From the NCBI RefSeq assembly GCF_000003815.2, contig NW_023365738.1, positions 188,001-245,440 on the forward strand: DNA of 57,440 nt. The letters run 5' to 3'. This DNA is from Branchiostoma floridae (lineage: Eukaryota; Chordata; Leptocardii; Amphioxiformes; Branchiostomatidae). Below, one piece after another: positions 1-11,849 of the stretch (position 1 is the first letter of the stretch; every line of letters starts with the position of its first letter). The notes beneath the pieces are model-generated. The model made no database searches, was not told the DNA's origin, and saw nothing but the letters and a program-made list of their open reading frames with translations. The translations under genes were made by a program, and so were the position numbers.

Positions 1-206
1 TCACAACTTTTATTAATCATTTTGCTTTGAACTTTGTAGTCCAGGCATGTTTGAGTTAGTTGTAAGTGAGTGACAAATGAATTTATATGGCTTTTCAGTT
101 AAAGACAGTTGGATCTAAGGCAAAATTAGCCCCTTGGGCAGAACTGGAGGAACATCTTATTTTAAGCTTTCTGTGTTGTCATCTTTTCTTTATTTTCACC
201 TTAAAG

Positions 207-1448
207 GTTGTGACCGACATCTCCTAGGGTTGCAAATCCTGTCTGATCAAGCTGGAATGACACGACATGAAATCTACACAGATCCAGCCTGGACTAAGAG
301 GTGCCTTTTTCCCTCCTTACTTTTGTCCCCATGCGAAATCAGCATGTTCTGGTAATGCTGGATCGGTGCTGCATTTATGCTGGATGAATATAACGGCATA
401 TCAGCACTTAGTGCTACACCAGTGCTGCACTATGCTATTAATTCAAAGCTTTGCTTGGTTGACAGTTCATAATAATTGTAAAATTACCTTGGCAGTTGGC
501 ACCAATGCTGCATGACATTTTAGCATCAGAATTTATATCATTAGGGATGCATTACACACCACTTTTTCCAGGAAATGTCAAATTGTTTCATACATTTAGG
601 ATTTAAGAGTCATTGAGAGTTGATAACTCTTTTACAGCGGTGGTGGAGGAAACTTTGTCCTGTCCACAAGCACCCTGGGATACACGTCCATATATGGCGG
701 CTGTGCACCCATGCGCCATGATGGATATGGTTGCTTCTACAAGATAGAGAACGATTCGTAAGTACTAGTGGACTTATCAAAGTCTCATGCTTTTTGTTAT
801 GGATGGAGAGAGCGAGGGAGGGAGAGATTGATGGATAAAGTTTCTCAGAAAATAGCTGACAAAGAAAGTTTTGCAAAGATCTATTCTACCTTGTCCCCCC
901 AACGACCAGGAAGACAAGGGACTAGGTAGGTATTCTACTGTCTGCGTAGCTTTCATAACGTAGGGCTCAGAGCCCGGAGGTCCTTGGTTTAAATCCACTG
1001 ATAAGGTACCGATGTTGTGCCCTAATGGGAAAGGCAGTTATCACGACTCTCCTCACTCGACCCAGGTGTAAAAACGCTGGTACCTGACTTAAGTTGGGGA
1101 AGTATAAACGTGATGGAAGAAGAGGGATTGGCTCCACCAATAATGTTACCATATGTGAATAAGACAGTGACAGTGATCAGAATAAAAACCCACTGCCCCT
1201 AAAAAAAAACATTATATAGGATTACCTTTGCCTATCTATTATGAATGCACAGGATTGTATTTCATTTGCCAAAGTATTTAAGTCTGTAGCCTATTCCTAA
1301 CAACATTTTTCATCTTTTTTTCTTCAGAATGGCGATTTGCGTGACGGCATGGAAGAGTAATGCGGAAACCTGTGCGGTGAAGATGGCGGGCAGTATCGAG
1401 CAGTCCCTGTTGGATATCCAGCAGCTCTGCACCTCCAGTAGGATGTAA
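207..1448 (+). CDS. CROT: Carnitine O-octanoyltransferase, last three coding exons (5' part outside the window)
   Basis: Three exons splice in frame: 207-300, 638-757 and 1328-1448, with TAA at 1446-1448. Acceptors are ttaaag, tttacag and cttcag; donors are gtgcct and gtaagt. The exons join as AG|C (Ser) and TC|A (Ser). Exon 1 reads C-D-R-H-L-L-G-L and ends T-D-P-A-W-T-K. Exon 2 begins GGGGNFVLSTSTLGY and contains H-D-G-Y-G-C-F-Y. Exon 3 contains V-T-A-W-K-S-N-A-E-T. These are the C-terminal blocks of the choline/carnitine acyltransferase family, and the GGGGNFVLSTS block is closest to CROT rather than CRAT or CPT. CROT moves medium-chain acyl groups between CoA and carnitine in peroxisomes. 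The end reads S-S-R-M, so the usual peroxisomal C-terminal tripeptide is not obvious. The catalytic His lies upstream of the window. The 3' UTR appears to have been invaded by a MITE (1507-1838). Confidence 0.93.
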
Positions 1449-1506
1449 CTGTATGTGTGTGGTTAGAGCCTACCTGAAGGAGACACAGAAAGTCATCCAG
1501 CTTAAT

Positions 1507-1838
1507 CCATCCTCCTACGCCCGGTTCCCAACGGCTAGCTAACTGCGTTTTGGGGCCCTGCTGTCTGGTGGCCCACCAGCAGTTACTGTGATTGTTGCTA
1601 CAAATCAACCAATCAAATAGGCCTTTCTTTGGCTTTCTGTTTACGAAAGCCATCTCGCCAATCATGTTACGTCTTACATCCTCCTACGCCCGATCCCCAA
1701 TAGCTGACTGCTCATATAAAGGCAAGCTCATTAATATTCATAAGCAGGGCGGTCAGTAACTGATCTGAGTGCACCAGACAGCAGAGGTGACCACAAGGAG
1801 TTTCGACACGACTGTGGTCCCTCTGCGTAGGAGAATGG
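1507..1838 (-). mobile_element. MITE of the CCTCCTACGC family, reverse-oriented diverged copy
   Basis: The left end reads catcctcctacgcccgg and the right end ctgcgtaggagaatgg, so the termini are complementary. The interior holds aagctcattaatattcataa and gcagggcggtcag, the reverse complement of the interior of the copies at 18488-18763 and 18958-19230. The left terminus is repeated internally at 1676-1700. Non-autonomous; no transposase frame seen. Confidence 0.7.
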
Positions 1839-1976
1839 CTTAATCATGCAGCCCTTATGCTCAAAATTTTGATGCTGCTGTAGTGTAGTATTGGTGCCGA
1901 CTGCCATGGTAATTTCACAATAATAGTAATTATGCTTGTCCAAGCAGTATCACTCCTTTAATTTTGAATTCCAGAA

Positions 1977-1982
1977 AATAAA
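1977..1982 (+). other. Candidate polyadenylation signal of CROT
   Basis: AATAAA lies about 530 bases after the CROT stop codon, downstream of the MITE in the presumed 3' UTR. It is the first canonical hexamer seen after the stop. Position-only evidence. Confidence 0.4.
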
Positions 1983-2164
1983 AGCTTTGGATGAACAGCA
2001 TGGTCCAGCGTAACGTCCAGCCTGCTAAGTTACTAGTAGCCAGAATCCAATGCAAGAATGATGTACATGTACCATGTGGCCCTAATGCTAATTTTAATGC
2101 TGCCATTGTGTAGCATTGGAGCCGACTGCTGTGGTAATTTTACAATACTAGTAAATATGGCGGG

Positions 2165-2806
2165 CAAAGAGAATACTGTTTGAATTGTTCTTTTATTCAA
2201 GATGATGAAAATCTTAGATTACACTGTTTTAGTACTAACATCATATCGCATAGATGGTTGTAGTAGCAAGAACTAATCTCCAAAAGCTGGCTTTATCAAA
2301 TAGAGAGAAAAAAGGTCTAGAGACATAAGCAAAAAGCACTCTGAGAGTGCAGATGCATTCTCCTTATACTACAAATATGTGTTTTGCTTGCCTTTTAAGA
2401 TAATGGTCCAAGGATAAAATAATCCTAGCTTTTCTCTTTTATATTATTCAAAGTTAATTGAATGTGGTTAAGGTGCCATTTCCCTTTTTTCAGCTACATA
2501 TTGTGATATTAAGGGTACAACATTCATGTTATTCATAATTTTGTTTTTCTTTATTTTGGGGAGTCATGGTGCTCAAAACATCTAATATTCATTACACATC
2601 GACACACAACTTGGAGCTGGTATTGGTAAATGTATTTAGATAAAAGTTTTCTTAAGTCTGAACACTAAACCATGCTGCTGCTTACATGTATTTGCTTCTC
2701 TTAAATTAATATTAGAAACTTTATGGTATACGTAATGTTTTTTTACCTTACTGTCAAACATTGTCATGTAAATGAAAACACAATGCTTTGTAAGGCCACT
2801 ACAGGT
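2165..2806. other. AT-rich intergenic stretch, nothing recognised
   Basis: No coding frame, paired termini or RNA motif was recognised between the last small repeat and the element starting at 2807. Confidence 0.5.
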
Positions 2807-3168
2807 TAGGCCATGTTGCTTTGATTATATGGATGACATCATGTTGAAACTCCAAAACTGATGCGAGTTTGCAAAGAAAAAGGTTAAGCAAAAAAATATT
2901 GTTTAAAGCAGTTAAACATTATGGAATCCATTTTGCCAGGAAGGTTGAACAAATGACTTAACACACAGATAGGTATACCAAACAATAGAGTTAGTTTTGA
3001 TTTTGTATCTTTGACTTTGGCATTGTCTTTGCCACTCATAAAGTATTAGTTTTCAATATTTTTTGGCAATTTTTGGTATATATTTGTTTATTTAGCAGAT
3101 GCTTTGTATGGTTTATGTTATGATGCAATTGCGAATATTATCCATATAATCAAATCAATATGGCATAG
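2807..3168. mobile_element. TIR element, family with ttgattatatggatgacat ends
   Basis: The left end taggccatgttgctttgatt-atatgga pairs with the right end tccatataatcaaatcaata-tggc. A second copy lies at 27410-27999 and a right-end fragment at about 33090-33135. The interior is AT-rich and non-coding, as in a MITE. Confidence 0.65.
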
Positions 3169-3506
3169 GGGTGCTCTTTTAGGGTCCTATTGTATCATGG
3201 TCTCTAACTAAAAGGTCTGTTGGAATGAAAATATTACACATGCAATGCCCACAACATTGCATCAACAAAAAGGTACCTTAGATTTCTGTGTACATATCAT
3301 CTATTCATGGACAATATCATACTTTGTATTAGACCAGAATAGAAGAAATACGTAGAAAAACAACACTCAATGCATGAAAGAATGTATATAATGTTAACAT
3401 GGTTACCATTCAAACTTAGGTCACGTTGTAACTTAAAAAGAAATCCGATATTGGTACATTACCACGTCGATGAAGAGATCTTGTTGGAGGGCAGGTTTTA
3501 CTAGAT

Positions 3507-4015
3507 TAGGCCACAGCAAGTAAATTTTATGGATGACATCCGCGCGCTCATTAATTTTCTCCTGATTTCAGAAAAAAAAGCAAGAATTTTTTTCTTCTTC
3601 AGGGAAGGCCGGATAGACGAAAATGGGTAAAGGTTGTGTTGTAACCTAATAACTGAATGTAGAATTGACACTAGAGACTCTGTAGCATTGACTGTAGTTG
3701 CAGAGGTGCAACTTGATGGATAGTTGTAAAAGTGGCACAACTATGGAAGCTATGAGTGTAGTTGCCAACATGGTTAATGATACCAGTCTACCACACTAGT
3801 GTCACTTTAACTACACTGGTGCACTTCTTAAATACAGGAATGAATGCCTTGTTGGCTGTGATGCCATATTTTGTCACTTCAAGTCTTGTTACAACGTGTA
3901 TTTTGAAAATTTGCCATCTTGTTTTTTTTTCCCATCTTGTTTTTTTTTCGCCCTATCTCATTATTTTTGCAGTCTGCAGAGGATGTCATCCATAAAATTT
4001 ACTTGCTGTGGCCTT
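3507..4015. mobile_element. TIR element, family with aggccacagcaag ends
   Basis: The left terminus (taggccacagcaagtaaatt followed by ttatggatgacatcc) is matched by its reverse complement ending at 4015, about 33 bp per arm. Partial copies occur at about 32090-32395 and 33968-34008 (right ends) and 40019-40300 (left end). No transposase frame. Confidence 0.75.
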
Positions 4016-4504
4016 AGTACATTGTAGAGTTTTAGTGTCGAATAGTTGTAGACCAAAAGACAGTAAATCTTAATAGTTCATTCGTATCATGTAGATTCGT
4101 TATTAGAAGATGCTGTGTTTAGGATGCACTTTACTCTGATAGAAATACAAAGTAATTGTGCACATAGTTGGTGCATATCGAATGTCAATTTCAGAGTTTG
4201 TTCTAATAAATCAATAAACATGATTATATATGTACACCACGCATACATGGTACAAACGCATAATTGAGTGAAACCTGGTACTAAGTACTAAGTATATGTT
4301 TCCTGTTCATTCATTCGGGTCATTTCTAGTCGGAGCTGGATTTTATTGTTTCATAACACGTTGCCTATGTTGCGCCAACTATTATAAGTGAACATTCTTT
4401 TATCATTGCAAATCTCTTTTGATGCATTTTTATCACTCTACGTTTTTAAGCTGGGATTCCACAAAGTGTAAAGGACAAGAGAAAACAAATTTTGAACATT
4501 AAAA

Positions 4505-5520
4505 TGCTGAGCCCGTTTATATACGGGATGGACATATATTTAGCCCTTGTCATGCTGAGCTGTATTGTTATGAGTTTTGGGGCATTTCTCATGTACATAT
4601 ACGTTGCATGTACGAAACAAAACCCATTGAACGGGGAGTAAGACCCCATTCACACTCAGAAAAACGATTCGAATAAAACATGTTATCCGAATAAAACTAC
4701 CCGATCCGAATAAAACTTAGCAGTATGAACGCTCCCAAATCACTTGGATTTCATCGATTCGAATCCCTCGCGATCCACCTCGGGGAGGTGGGTAAAACTC
4801 CCGGAAGTGGATAAAACTGCGCCGCGGGGAGTCTCGATTCGTGCGATTCGGCAGTGTGAACGTGCAAGTGGATAGGATTCCGCTTATTCTGGGGTGTAAC
4901 GTCATTCATCCGGGAACTTGGGGTCATACTTCGAAACACTACACACTGATTGCTTCGTTTTTCAGCGAGCATTTTCCACTGTATTTTACTTCCAACAACA
5001 ATAAGGGGAAAGAAAGGGAAATCTTCATCATTCGCCAAGTGGACACCGTAACAAACGAAGCTGCTTTAATATTTCCATCTGGGGGTGGGAGGAGACACAG
5101 AAAAAGCTCGGAAAGGTTCATAAAAACAGGGACATAATACTAGTAATATGAAGATATATCCGAAAGAATGGCGGAGCATGGAGTTGAGAAATCCCTCGAC
5201 CAGTGCAGAAATAAAGTGAAGAATCTCACCGCCAACTATCACAAGACGTAGCGATACATCTTTGAAACGCAACTAATGTTTTATACAGATAAGACTGAGG
5301 GCGCACTAATCGGATTGCTGAAGAGCAGTGTGAACACAATTTTGGATCGGATAGAAAATTTTTTATTCGGATAAATGTTTTATTCGAATCGTTTTTCTGA
5401 GTGTGAATGGGGTCTAAATCAGCAGCACAGAACAGGTCAAGTTTTACTTTATATCTGATGACCCATCAGGTCTGGGAGGTTACAGTGGCCATAAATAGCC
5501 AACAGGACAAGGGTTAATAC
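4505..5520. repeat. Older repeat split by the Harbinger-like insertion
   Basis: The flanks 4505-4638 (cccgtttatatacgggatgg) and 5418-5520 (cagcagcacagaacaggtca) are continuous with each other when 4639-5417 is removed. The same two blocks recur at 41910-41939 and 42152-42320, where a different MITE has landed between them. This is therefore one dispersed repeat hit independently by two insertions. Confidence 0.55.
4642..5414. mobile_element. Non-autonomous PIF/Harbinger-like element with TAA target-site duplication
   Basis: The termini are long inverted repeats: gaccccattcacactcagaa at the left, continuing through an aacgattcgaataaaacat block, and its complement at the right. TAA flanks both sides (4639-4641 and 5415-5417). 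A 3-bp TWA duplication is characteristic of PIF/Harbinger. The 773-bp interior has only short unrelated open frames, so no transposase or Myb-like protein is encoded. Confidence 0.75.
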
Positions 5521-5608
5521 ATTCACAACGCTGCTATTTCCAATAACCTCATCTGGGCTTGAAACGCAAATCTAATGCGCCGCACGTCAGTGTGACTGCA
5601 ATGAAAGA

Positions 5609-5634
5609 CCAAGGAGGTTAAAGAACCTCCTTGG
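5609..5634. repeat. Perfect 11-bp-stem hairpin
   Basis: CCAAGGAGGTT, then AAAG, then AACCTCCTTGG form a perfect inverted repeat in otherwise featureless DNA (5520-6000). It may be the core of a tiny element; no other function is indicated. Confidence 0.6.
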
Positions 5635-6007
5635 AAAGACCATGAAAAGTTGGCGACAAAACACAAAGATGCCGCAATATTAAAACGATCACCAATTCAA
5701 CATACCGTAGTCTTGTAAGATACGCGCTTAGAATACGTGTGTTACAACTATGTCTATGTCTGACACCTTTAATTACCGTAGTTCAGTGTACTAATTACGA
5801 CAGTCCACTGAACTGCAAACGTGATGGAAAAGGTGAGAAAATGTGTAAATTTCCCACTCTTACTAAGTCCATATGGCCCACCAGTTGTTCAGTTGTTGGC
5901 ATTGCCCGCCATTGTCTAACCAGGGAGATCACTCTTCTTCATTCAAATCATTCAAATTGACGTTTCTGTCACCTTCATCATAGGAATTAAGACTGGTTCT
6001 GTTACGT

Positions 6008-6379
6008 ACTGCAGGTAGGTGTCGCTGCTAACAGATGCGGTGCCAAACATATTGTATTTACACACATACATATCAACAGGTACATACTTTATTCAGATAA
6101 ATTACCTGAGGTGTTTACAATGCAGTTCAAAGCGTAAGATATTTACATACATGTATATATGTTATACACTGCAGGTTGGTGTCGCTGCTAACAGATGAAG
6201 TCCCAAACATGCACTAGTAGTGAAATTTATTTACACATATACATAGATATGGTTCCTGTGGCGTTTATATTGTAGTCTAAAACCCAAGGTATTTACATGT
6301 ATATGATGTATACTTTGGATGGGCAGTTCATACGGTGTTTACAATTCGCATATGTTAGAAGCGACACCTACCTGCAGTG
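6008..6379. mobile_element. Small inverted-repeat element with an internal duplication of its terminus
   Basis: actgcaggtaggtgtcgct at 6008 recurs directly at 6168 and in inverted form at 6360-6379. The two direct copies are 160 bp apart with similar AT-rich interiors. This is a MITE-like foldback with one duplicated end. Confidence 0.65.
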
Positions 6380-6822
6380 CGCAACATAAACAGTCGAAAT
6401 TGTCATGAAGAAAGTGACAGACAACCACCCTAACCTGAGTCTTGAACAAAGTGCTTGGTTGCGCACAAAGAACTTTATGACTTACCATCTGATAATACCA
6501 TTCACAAGGTTGTCGTCAAAACCTTTTTTTAAACTCTTCGACAGAATAGCACATGATTTTCTCAGCATAAAAACTGTCGATTTTGGTTTATTGGTTACAC
6601 ACGTAGCACCCCTTTATTAAATAAAGTCGAAATGTTTTTAGCTTTGATGTTCAATTGTTGTGGGTATCGGAAAGTGCAACTTGTCATTGCTTTCTTGCAT
6701 GATATCCCAAACCTTTTAATATATTTCTTTTCCAGGTCACTCAAAACGCCAGAGAGTACAAGTTGGTCGCACTTGTCAGCAAGCGCTGCTGGGAAAAAGT
6801 GCTGTGCATATTTCGACTCTGC

Positions 6823-7250
6823 AAAGACAACGCCAGCCTGGTTACCAAACCCCAGCCCGATCTCAAGTATCTATCGTGCAGGGGTCTGACCGGATGGGAT
6901 AGGAACTCTTCTCAATTTTGCCCCTTATAGTGGGCAAAAAACTCCACCAATAGAACAGCACAGGATCAGCAGGAGGTAATTACACCCCTGCCATGATTGG
7001 TTTAAGACCCCAACTGTACTTTTTGAATCCATAACAGTGACCACTAAGTCCCTGATTCGCTACTGTGATAGCCTGCTGACCAACTGTGGTGTGTTGTAGC
7101 TGGCTACCTGTGGTGTGAGTGGTCATCAATCTTAGGTTCTCCTCCCTCTGAGCAAGGGCCTTCGAGAACCTTTCTACATCCATCCTGCCAGACCCCAACA
7201 CGAAAGATATATTTTGAGGTTGGGGTATGGTATCCAGGCTAAGACAACGC
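6823..7250. repeat. Diverged inverted repeat pair
   Basis: The block at 6823-6892 (acaacgccagcctggttacc ... ggggtctgaccggatgg) pairs with the complement of 7183-7250. The arms give similar peptides in opposite directions, which suggests two inverted fragments of one element rather than a gene. Between 7251 and 8053 nothing else was recognised. Confidence 0.5.
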
Positions 7251-8053
7251 CATCGCCACGAAGAAACGCCAGGCGACCCTTCTCATGTTTAGGCCACCGA
7301 GAGGACAACTGGAGAGCGAGACGTACACATTTCTGTCGAAGTATGCCGACACCCCCTCTGGCGCAGGGAGGAATGTAAAGGCAGTGATAGCTGAAGCTGA
7401 AAAAGAACTGATATGTTACACTCATATCCAGTTATAGCCTCAGATAAAACTTACTTCCGAGTCGTATTGTTTTTGGTCTGTGTATTTCTTATACATGTAT
7501 GTCCGTGGTTATTTGAATATACTGTCAGAAAAGTGGAAGGTAGTGAGTGGGAAGATGGTTTCTCCCCAAAAGTCAGACTTATAGAAGTGACAGGAAGTAG
7601 AGTTCAGAGGTGGTAGACCTAGTCGTTAAGCATACATGACAGTCCAGGTCATGGGGTCAATGGAAGGGACTACTTCTTTATGGGGAGGTACTGTTTTTTT
7701 TCGCTGTTATGCATTTCCATATGTTATTCACGTTCACCGTAAAGTGAGAAGAAGGGATCATCGGTTATATTGATAAAAAATAACTTGCATAATGAAAGAA
7801 CTATACAATGAAACAAGTGGTGAAGACAAGATGCAGTGTTGCATAACATTAAGACAAGCGTAACAGCAAAGTATCAATACACTGCTTTATTCTAAAGCTC
7901 TATTTCTCATCTTTTAAAGGGGAGTGACAAGTGTTCATCATGGTCTCACTATAGAGAGGTGAGGGGATTGCTGACAGCATTCCAACGATTACTCCTGAGG
8001 TGGGTGGATGTGGATCCTGTTGTCGGATACTTTTGCGCACTAATAAATAAACT

Positions 8054-8280
8054 TATCTCACTGCACTTGGGGCACTGGTGCGACACTGCGGGGTTCGAAA
8101 ATTACTAAACGAATTTCAAAGAACGAATTTTCTTACGGGTTGTGTACTTTGCTGTCTTCTAAGTCATACTTTTACGTATTACACAATATCTAGATTATAC
8201 GAAATCGACGAAAATAACACCACAGTGTCGCAGTGAACGAACCCGCAGTGTCGCACCGGTGCCCCAAGTGCAGTAAGATA
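8054..8280. mobile_element. MITE, family with CACTGCACTT ends, copy 1
   Basis: The left end tatctcactgcacttggggc and right end gccccaagtgcagtaagata are complementary, continuing inward to tgcggggttcg/cgaacccgca. A second copy is at 14932-15151 with a near-identical core (aagtcatacttttacgtatt). Length 227 bp, non-coding. Confidence 0.8.
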
Positions 8281-8454
8281 CCACCCTTTGGCTAAATATA
8301 TCACAACTCGGCACAACACACTGGTCAACTCGGCCTATCACTGTTACGGTAACTCTTACCCTCGACTGAGCCGAATCGTCCTGATCCGAATGTAATCTAT
8401 TATCTAGTTATGTTTGTTTATTGAAAAAAAAAATAACGTTTGGCCGTTTACCGG

Positions 8455-8653
8455 TAAGGCTAACGTCACATTTTCAAACCGGGGCTCGACCGGGCTGTTG
8501 TGGAAACGAAAATAGAAATGTATACGTAAATATATACACAAATAATGCGAAAGACTGATACGTCTTGTGTAGTTTGGTGTCTTTTACATCATACCTTGCG
8601 TTTCCGAGAGCTGCCCGGCCGGGCCCCGGTTTGGAAATGTGACGTAGGTCTAA
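8455..8653. mobile_element. GC-ended MITE just upstream of the coiled-coil exon, copy 1
   Basis: The left end is taaggctaacgtcacatttt and the right end aaatgtgacgtaggtctaa, with internal aaaccggggc-cgac/gcccggccgggc. It is flanked by a 13-bp near-perfect direct repeat (ggccgtttaccgg at 8442 and ggcggtttaccgg at 8654), a plausible target-site duplication. A second copy lies at 47271-47480. Confidence 0.7.
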
Positions 8654-8718
8654 GGCGGTTTACCGGGTATGCAACGCAAACAAACAAACAAGCAAACAAA
8701 CAGTGTCGTACCCATTCC

Positions 8719-9547
8719 ATGACACAGGTAGTAGCCGAGCAACGGGAACGAGTCAGAAACCTGGAAGCTCAGATTTCCCAGATGAAGATGTTTGCGCTGG
8801 ATGTTGCCCGGACTGTGAACAGCAACAGTAGCTCCGAGACACAGATCAACAACCTCAAGGTTTGTAACTTTGGTTTCAGATCATTCATATCGAAATAGAT
8901 ATGGATCGTTTAGCATGAAAAGCTGTAAAATCATAGCCTCTATATGCTGTTAAGAGATAAATTATTTGAAATTCATATATAAATATATCTTAGGTATTCT
9001 ATGAACCAAAGCGCAACATTAATTACCAAACTAAATGTATATTTGACAAGAACAGTAATATTTTTACTTGACGTAAATTGATACACGACGTCATTGGCAG
9101 TTATGATTTGATTACCGTCCAACAATAATCTCGAGCGTGAAAAATGATTCTTGATGATTCGATGTTCATTAATAACAAGAGAAAGGGTGTATATTTCGTA
9201 CAAAGGCGCACAATGTATATGTTAATCAAATAACAGTATTACTACAATTGTTGTTGAATATTATCAGAAAATGGTGCACTTTGGTATCAGACAAACTTTA
9301 AGTAAGCAGATATAAAAGTATATGTAGTTTAAGACTGCAATTGAAATAACCTTGGGAAAGTTTTATGAGCACGCAATTACAATAAAAATCATTGTAGATG
9401 ACCACCAAATCCGTTGACCGAAATTTCATGTAAATGGCTAATGTATAAAAGTTTACATATATTTTCAGGGCCTTCTAGAGATTGACTCTTTTCTGGATCC
9501 AGACACTGGTGGTTTTGCTGAAGGGATTTCCTTGTCAAAGATTGAAG
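8719..9547 (+). CDS. Two orphan coding exons with a coiled coil; possible distal first exons of cystatin copy A
   Basis: Exon 1 (8719-8859) opens at ATG 8719 or at a cag acceptor just after it, and reads VVAEQRERVRNLEAQISQM onward, a heptad-type coiled coil rich in Gln/Glu/Arg, with donor gtttgt. Exon 2 (9469-9547, acceptor tttcag, donor gtaaat) reads GLLEIDSFLDPDTGGFAEG and then I-S-L-S-K-I-E, ending in phase 1. That phase fits the copy A exon at 11850 exactly, giving S-K-I-E-G-R-V-E-D and a 201-residue product. Alternatively exon 2 is terminal: reading through its donor gives G-K-stop. The leader and promoter-like segments of copy A lie between these exons and 11850, so they may belong to another gene or to a second promoter. 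Function unknown. Confidence 0.5.
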
Positions 9548-9692
9548 GTAAATAGTTATCAATTAGGCGTTTAAAGGTCTGCACCATTCCCATCATGCTT
9601 AGCACATCATGGGTCTGCATGGGGGTATTGAGTTACTGGATAATGAAATAAATAAGTCCCCCTTTAAGTAGGTATTTCACTAAGTTAGACAA

Positions 9693-9906
9693 TACTGTAA
9701 ATGCAGAAACTTTCGCGGTGGTTTAATGTTCGCGGTTTTCACGGTGGCCGCTTCATCGCGAACTTAAAACCACCGCACATTTCTCCAGGGCAGTAAGAGA
9801 CTGTAGTGCATGGTGCTACCCCGAACTTAAAACCACCACCATAGCAAAGGTCCATTTCCCCCTACCGCGAAATTAAATCCCTGCGAACTTAAATGCATTT
9901 ACAGTA
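9693..9906. mobile_element. Palindromic MITE, TACTGTAAATGCA family, copy 1
   Basis: It begins tactgtaaatgca and ends tgcatttacagta. The interior holds repeated cgcggtgg/ccaccgcg motifs, so the element can fold almost end to end. Close copies occur at 20148-20359 and 41940-42151, all 212-214 bp. A more diverged relative (tgtacagtaaattcg ... ccaccgcgaaagtt) follows at about 9932-10134. Confidence 0.85.
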
Positions 9907-10139
9907 CATTCCTTATTGGCTAACCGAGATGTACAGTAAATTCGTTTACTTTTGTTCTTTCAATTCGCAGTAGACCGAGGAAATTAGTCATTAAATTTGC
10001 GGTGGTCTTTGCGGTGGTCATTTTATGGTTTAATCGAATCTGCGATATAGTACTCATCAAAGAGACACAATTGTTCTCGAATTTCGCAGAGAACTGAAAA
10101 GAAAACCACCGCGAAAGTTACAAGATGTACAGTATGATG

Positions 10140-10450
10140 ACATTCAGCCATTTTGTCTGGTGTTAGTCAGGTACAAGCCTGAGGGTAGGTTGGTGCAGGT
10201 CACTACTGTTAGTGCACAGATAATTACACATAAACGGTTCGCTATTGTTATTGGTTATAAATAGGGCTGGGGATGGCGGAGCTGTCAATCATTCCACTAA
10301 CCATGTTGTCACGTGTGACGTGTTAAGTGAATTTGCATACGCAGGGGTCACTGTCCTTTGGGACGTTTTTTCGAGCTTTTCTGATGTAAAAAGCGTTGAA
10401 ACAGAAATAACTGATTTCTCCATACACCTAGATATTTGTTTTGAAATATG
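10140..10450 (+). promoter_or_regulatory. Upstream promoter-like segment of copy A, repeated before other copies
   Basis: The segment contains cagataattacacataaacg, a TATA-like ttataaata at 10256-10264, and ggcggagctgtcaat. Related blocks stand at about 15180-15450, 21300-21560, 25720-26000 and, decayed, 28370-28600. Each lies 0.6-1 kb before a leader exon or leader relic. Promoter function is inferred from position and conservation. Confidence 0.5.
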
Positions 10451-11006
10451 AGAAACAAAATGTTCTATAACGTTATAGTTTTTATACCATTCTGAGTTTG
10501 AATCTGTATCTGTTGTGTACTAGACAGTTTTCCGTTCACTCGACTGGTTTGGCGTTACTTATTAGCAAGATTTATCACATAGAGTACTATCATGACTTTT
10601 GAATTCGTCACCTTCAAACGGACAAAAAGGTCAAGGAAAAAAGTTCTACATTTGAAATGTCCGAGTTTCTAAATTTCTCAATCATTTCATTGCGTCATTT
10701 TCGTCAATACGTAACACTACATTCATGTGCAAAGGAACTGAATGAAATTGAATCAACATTTTCCAGATATGTATACCACATGTAAATACGTTAGGGACCG
10801 CGTCTGTAAGCAGCGCCGCCTATGCTGCAGTACGGTCAGAATTGCCCCGAGGAAGGTGACAGGCAGTCACTAAAACTTCGATTGAATAAAATGCTTGGTG
10901 GTGTGCAAAATGTTGTTATTCGGTAACAAAAGTTATAATTTTGCGAGTTTATGTTTAATCACGTGGAATCGAATCAGGCGGTGCGTGATAACTGTTCAAA
11001 GCGTGC

Positions 11007-11129
11007 CACACCTACATACCTTTACCACACCTAAAAAGGTCACGCAGACAATCTAAAAGTCTCTATCTCACTTGACGAGTCGCACACTTGAGAGCGAGAC
11101 ACAGCAGTGAACGAGTTGATCATATTTTG
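11007..11129 (+). other. Predicted non-coding leader exon of copy A
   Basis: The block contains tttaccacacc, aaggtcacgcagacaatcta, tctcacttgacgagtc and cttgagagcgagacac, and ends at donor ttttg|gtaggt. The same block ends in a gtaagt-like donor before most copies of the array. No initiation codon leads into the body exons, so it is read as 5' UTR. The transcription start is unknown. Confidence 0.55.
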
Positions 11130-11849
11130 GTAGGTATTCGATACAACAGTTTTATGTTGTCCAACGTTTTCGACGACTCGCTAGATTCTACTAGCATGAC
11201 ACATAGTTTGTAGTGTAGAAAATGATTGGCATGTGTGTCAGTGCGTGTGGCCACGACAGCCTAGGATCACTGGTGAATTTTTTTTTGTGTATAATGGCGC
11301 TGGCATGGGGGAGGGGCCGTCTGCCCTACTAAACTAGAATTCAAAAACAAAACGTGAAACTACGGTATACGATCACCGTTTTCTTGTATGGGTTATTTAA
11401 CTCTACCAGACTATATACGCTGGACAAATGGAGAATATTTTGCCGGGGAAGTTTTGGCCACCCTGGGTTTTCATTCTTCCAGGGGGAAGTCTGTGTCCCG
11501 TGTCTAGCATTGACTCTCCTGGCCAATTGTTTACCATATTTTGCTAAATTTTGCTCTCCGTACCCCCCTTAGAATGGCCGGTGGAGGCTTTTTTTTAAAC
11601 TAAGGATCGATTGTGAATAAAATGAACTTTTCATTCGAAACGTTCGAGAAAAGGTTTGCATTGTTGTTGGTGCCACGTAAGAAATGTAACAAATTCAATT
11701 TCTTCAAGGTTTGAATTTCAATGCAGCTACAAAAGTAATACATGTATGTAGCAAATTCAAGCAAAAAAAAGAAAAGGTTTCCTTGACTTTGTAGAATGTA
11801 GGAGTCCAATCCAATAACAAAAACATATTGTTTTTTATGTATGTTACAG

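Larger units (their letters stand above)
445..2160. repeat. Dispersed ~70-bp repeat, three copies around the CROT 3' end
   Basis: Related blocks sit at about 1866-1935 and 2092-2160 in direct orientation (both with gtgtag-attgg-gccgactgc-tggtaatt), and at about 465-525 in inverted orientation (aaaattaccttggcagttgg). They fall in a CROT intron and beyond its stop. Probably fragments of one mobile element; no ends could be defined. Confidence 0.55.

Noticed and set aside
121-206. Upstream CROT exon beginning after tttcag at about 100
   Set aside because: The open peptide does not resemble the family before C-D-R-H-L-L-G-L; the exon at 207 has its own acceptor.
4841-5137. 98-codon frame in the Harbinger-like element as a transposon protein
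   Set aside because: No transposase or Myb-like motif is seen, and overlapping frames of similar length occur on the other strand.
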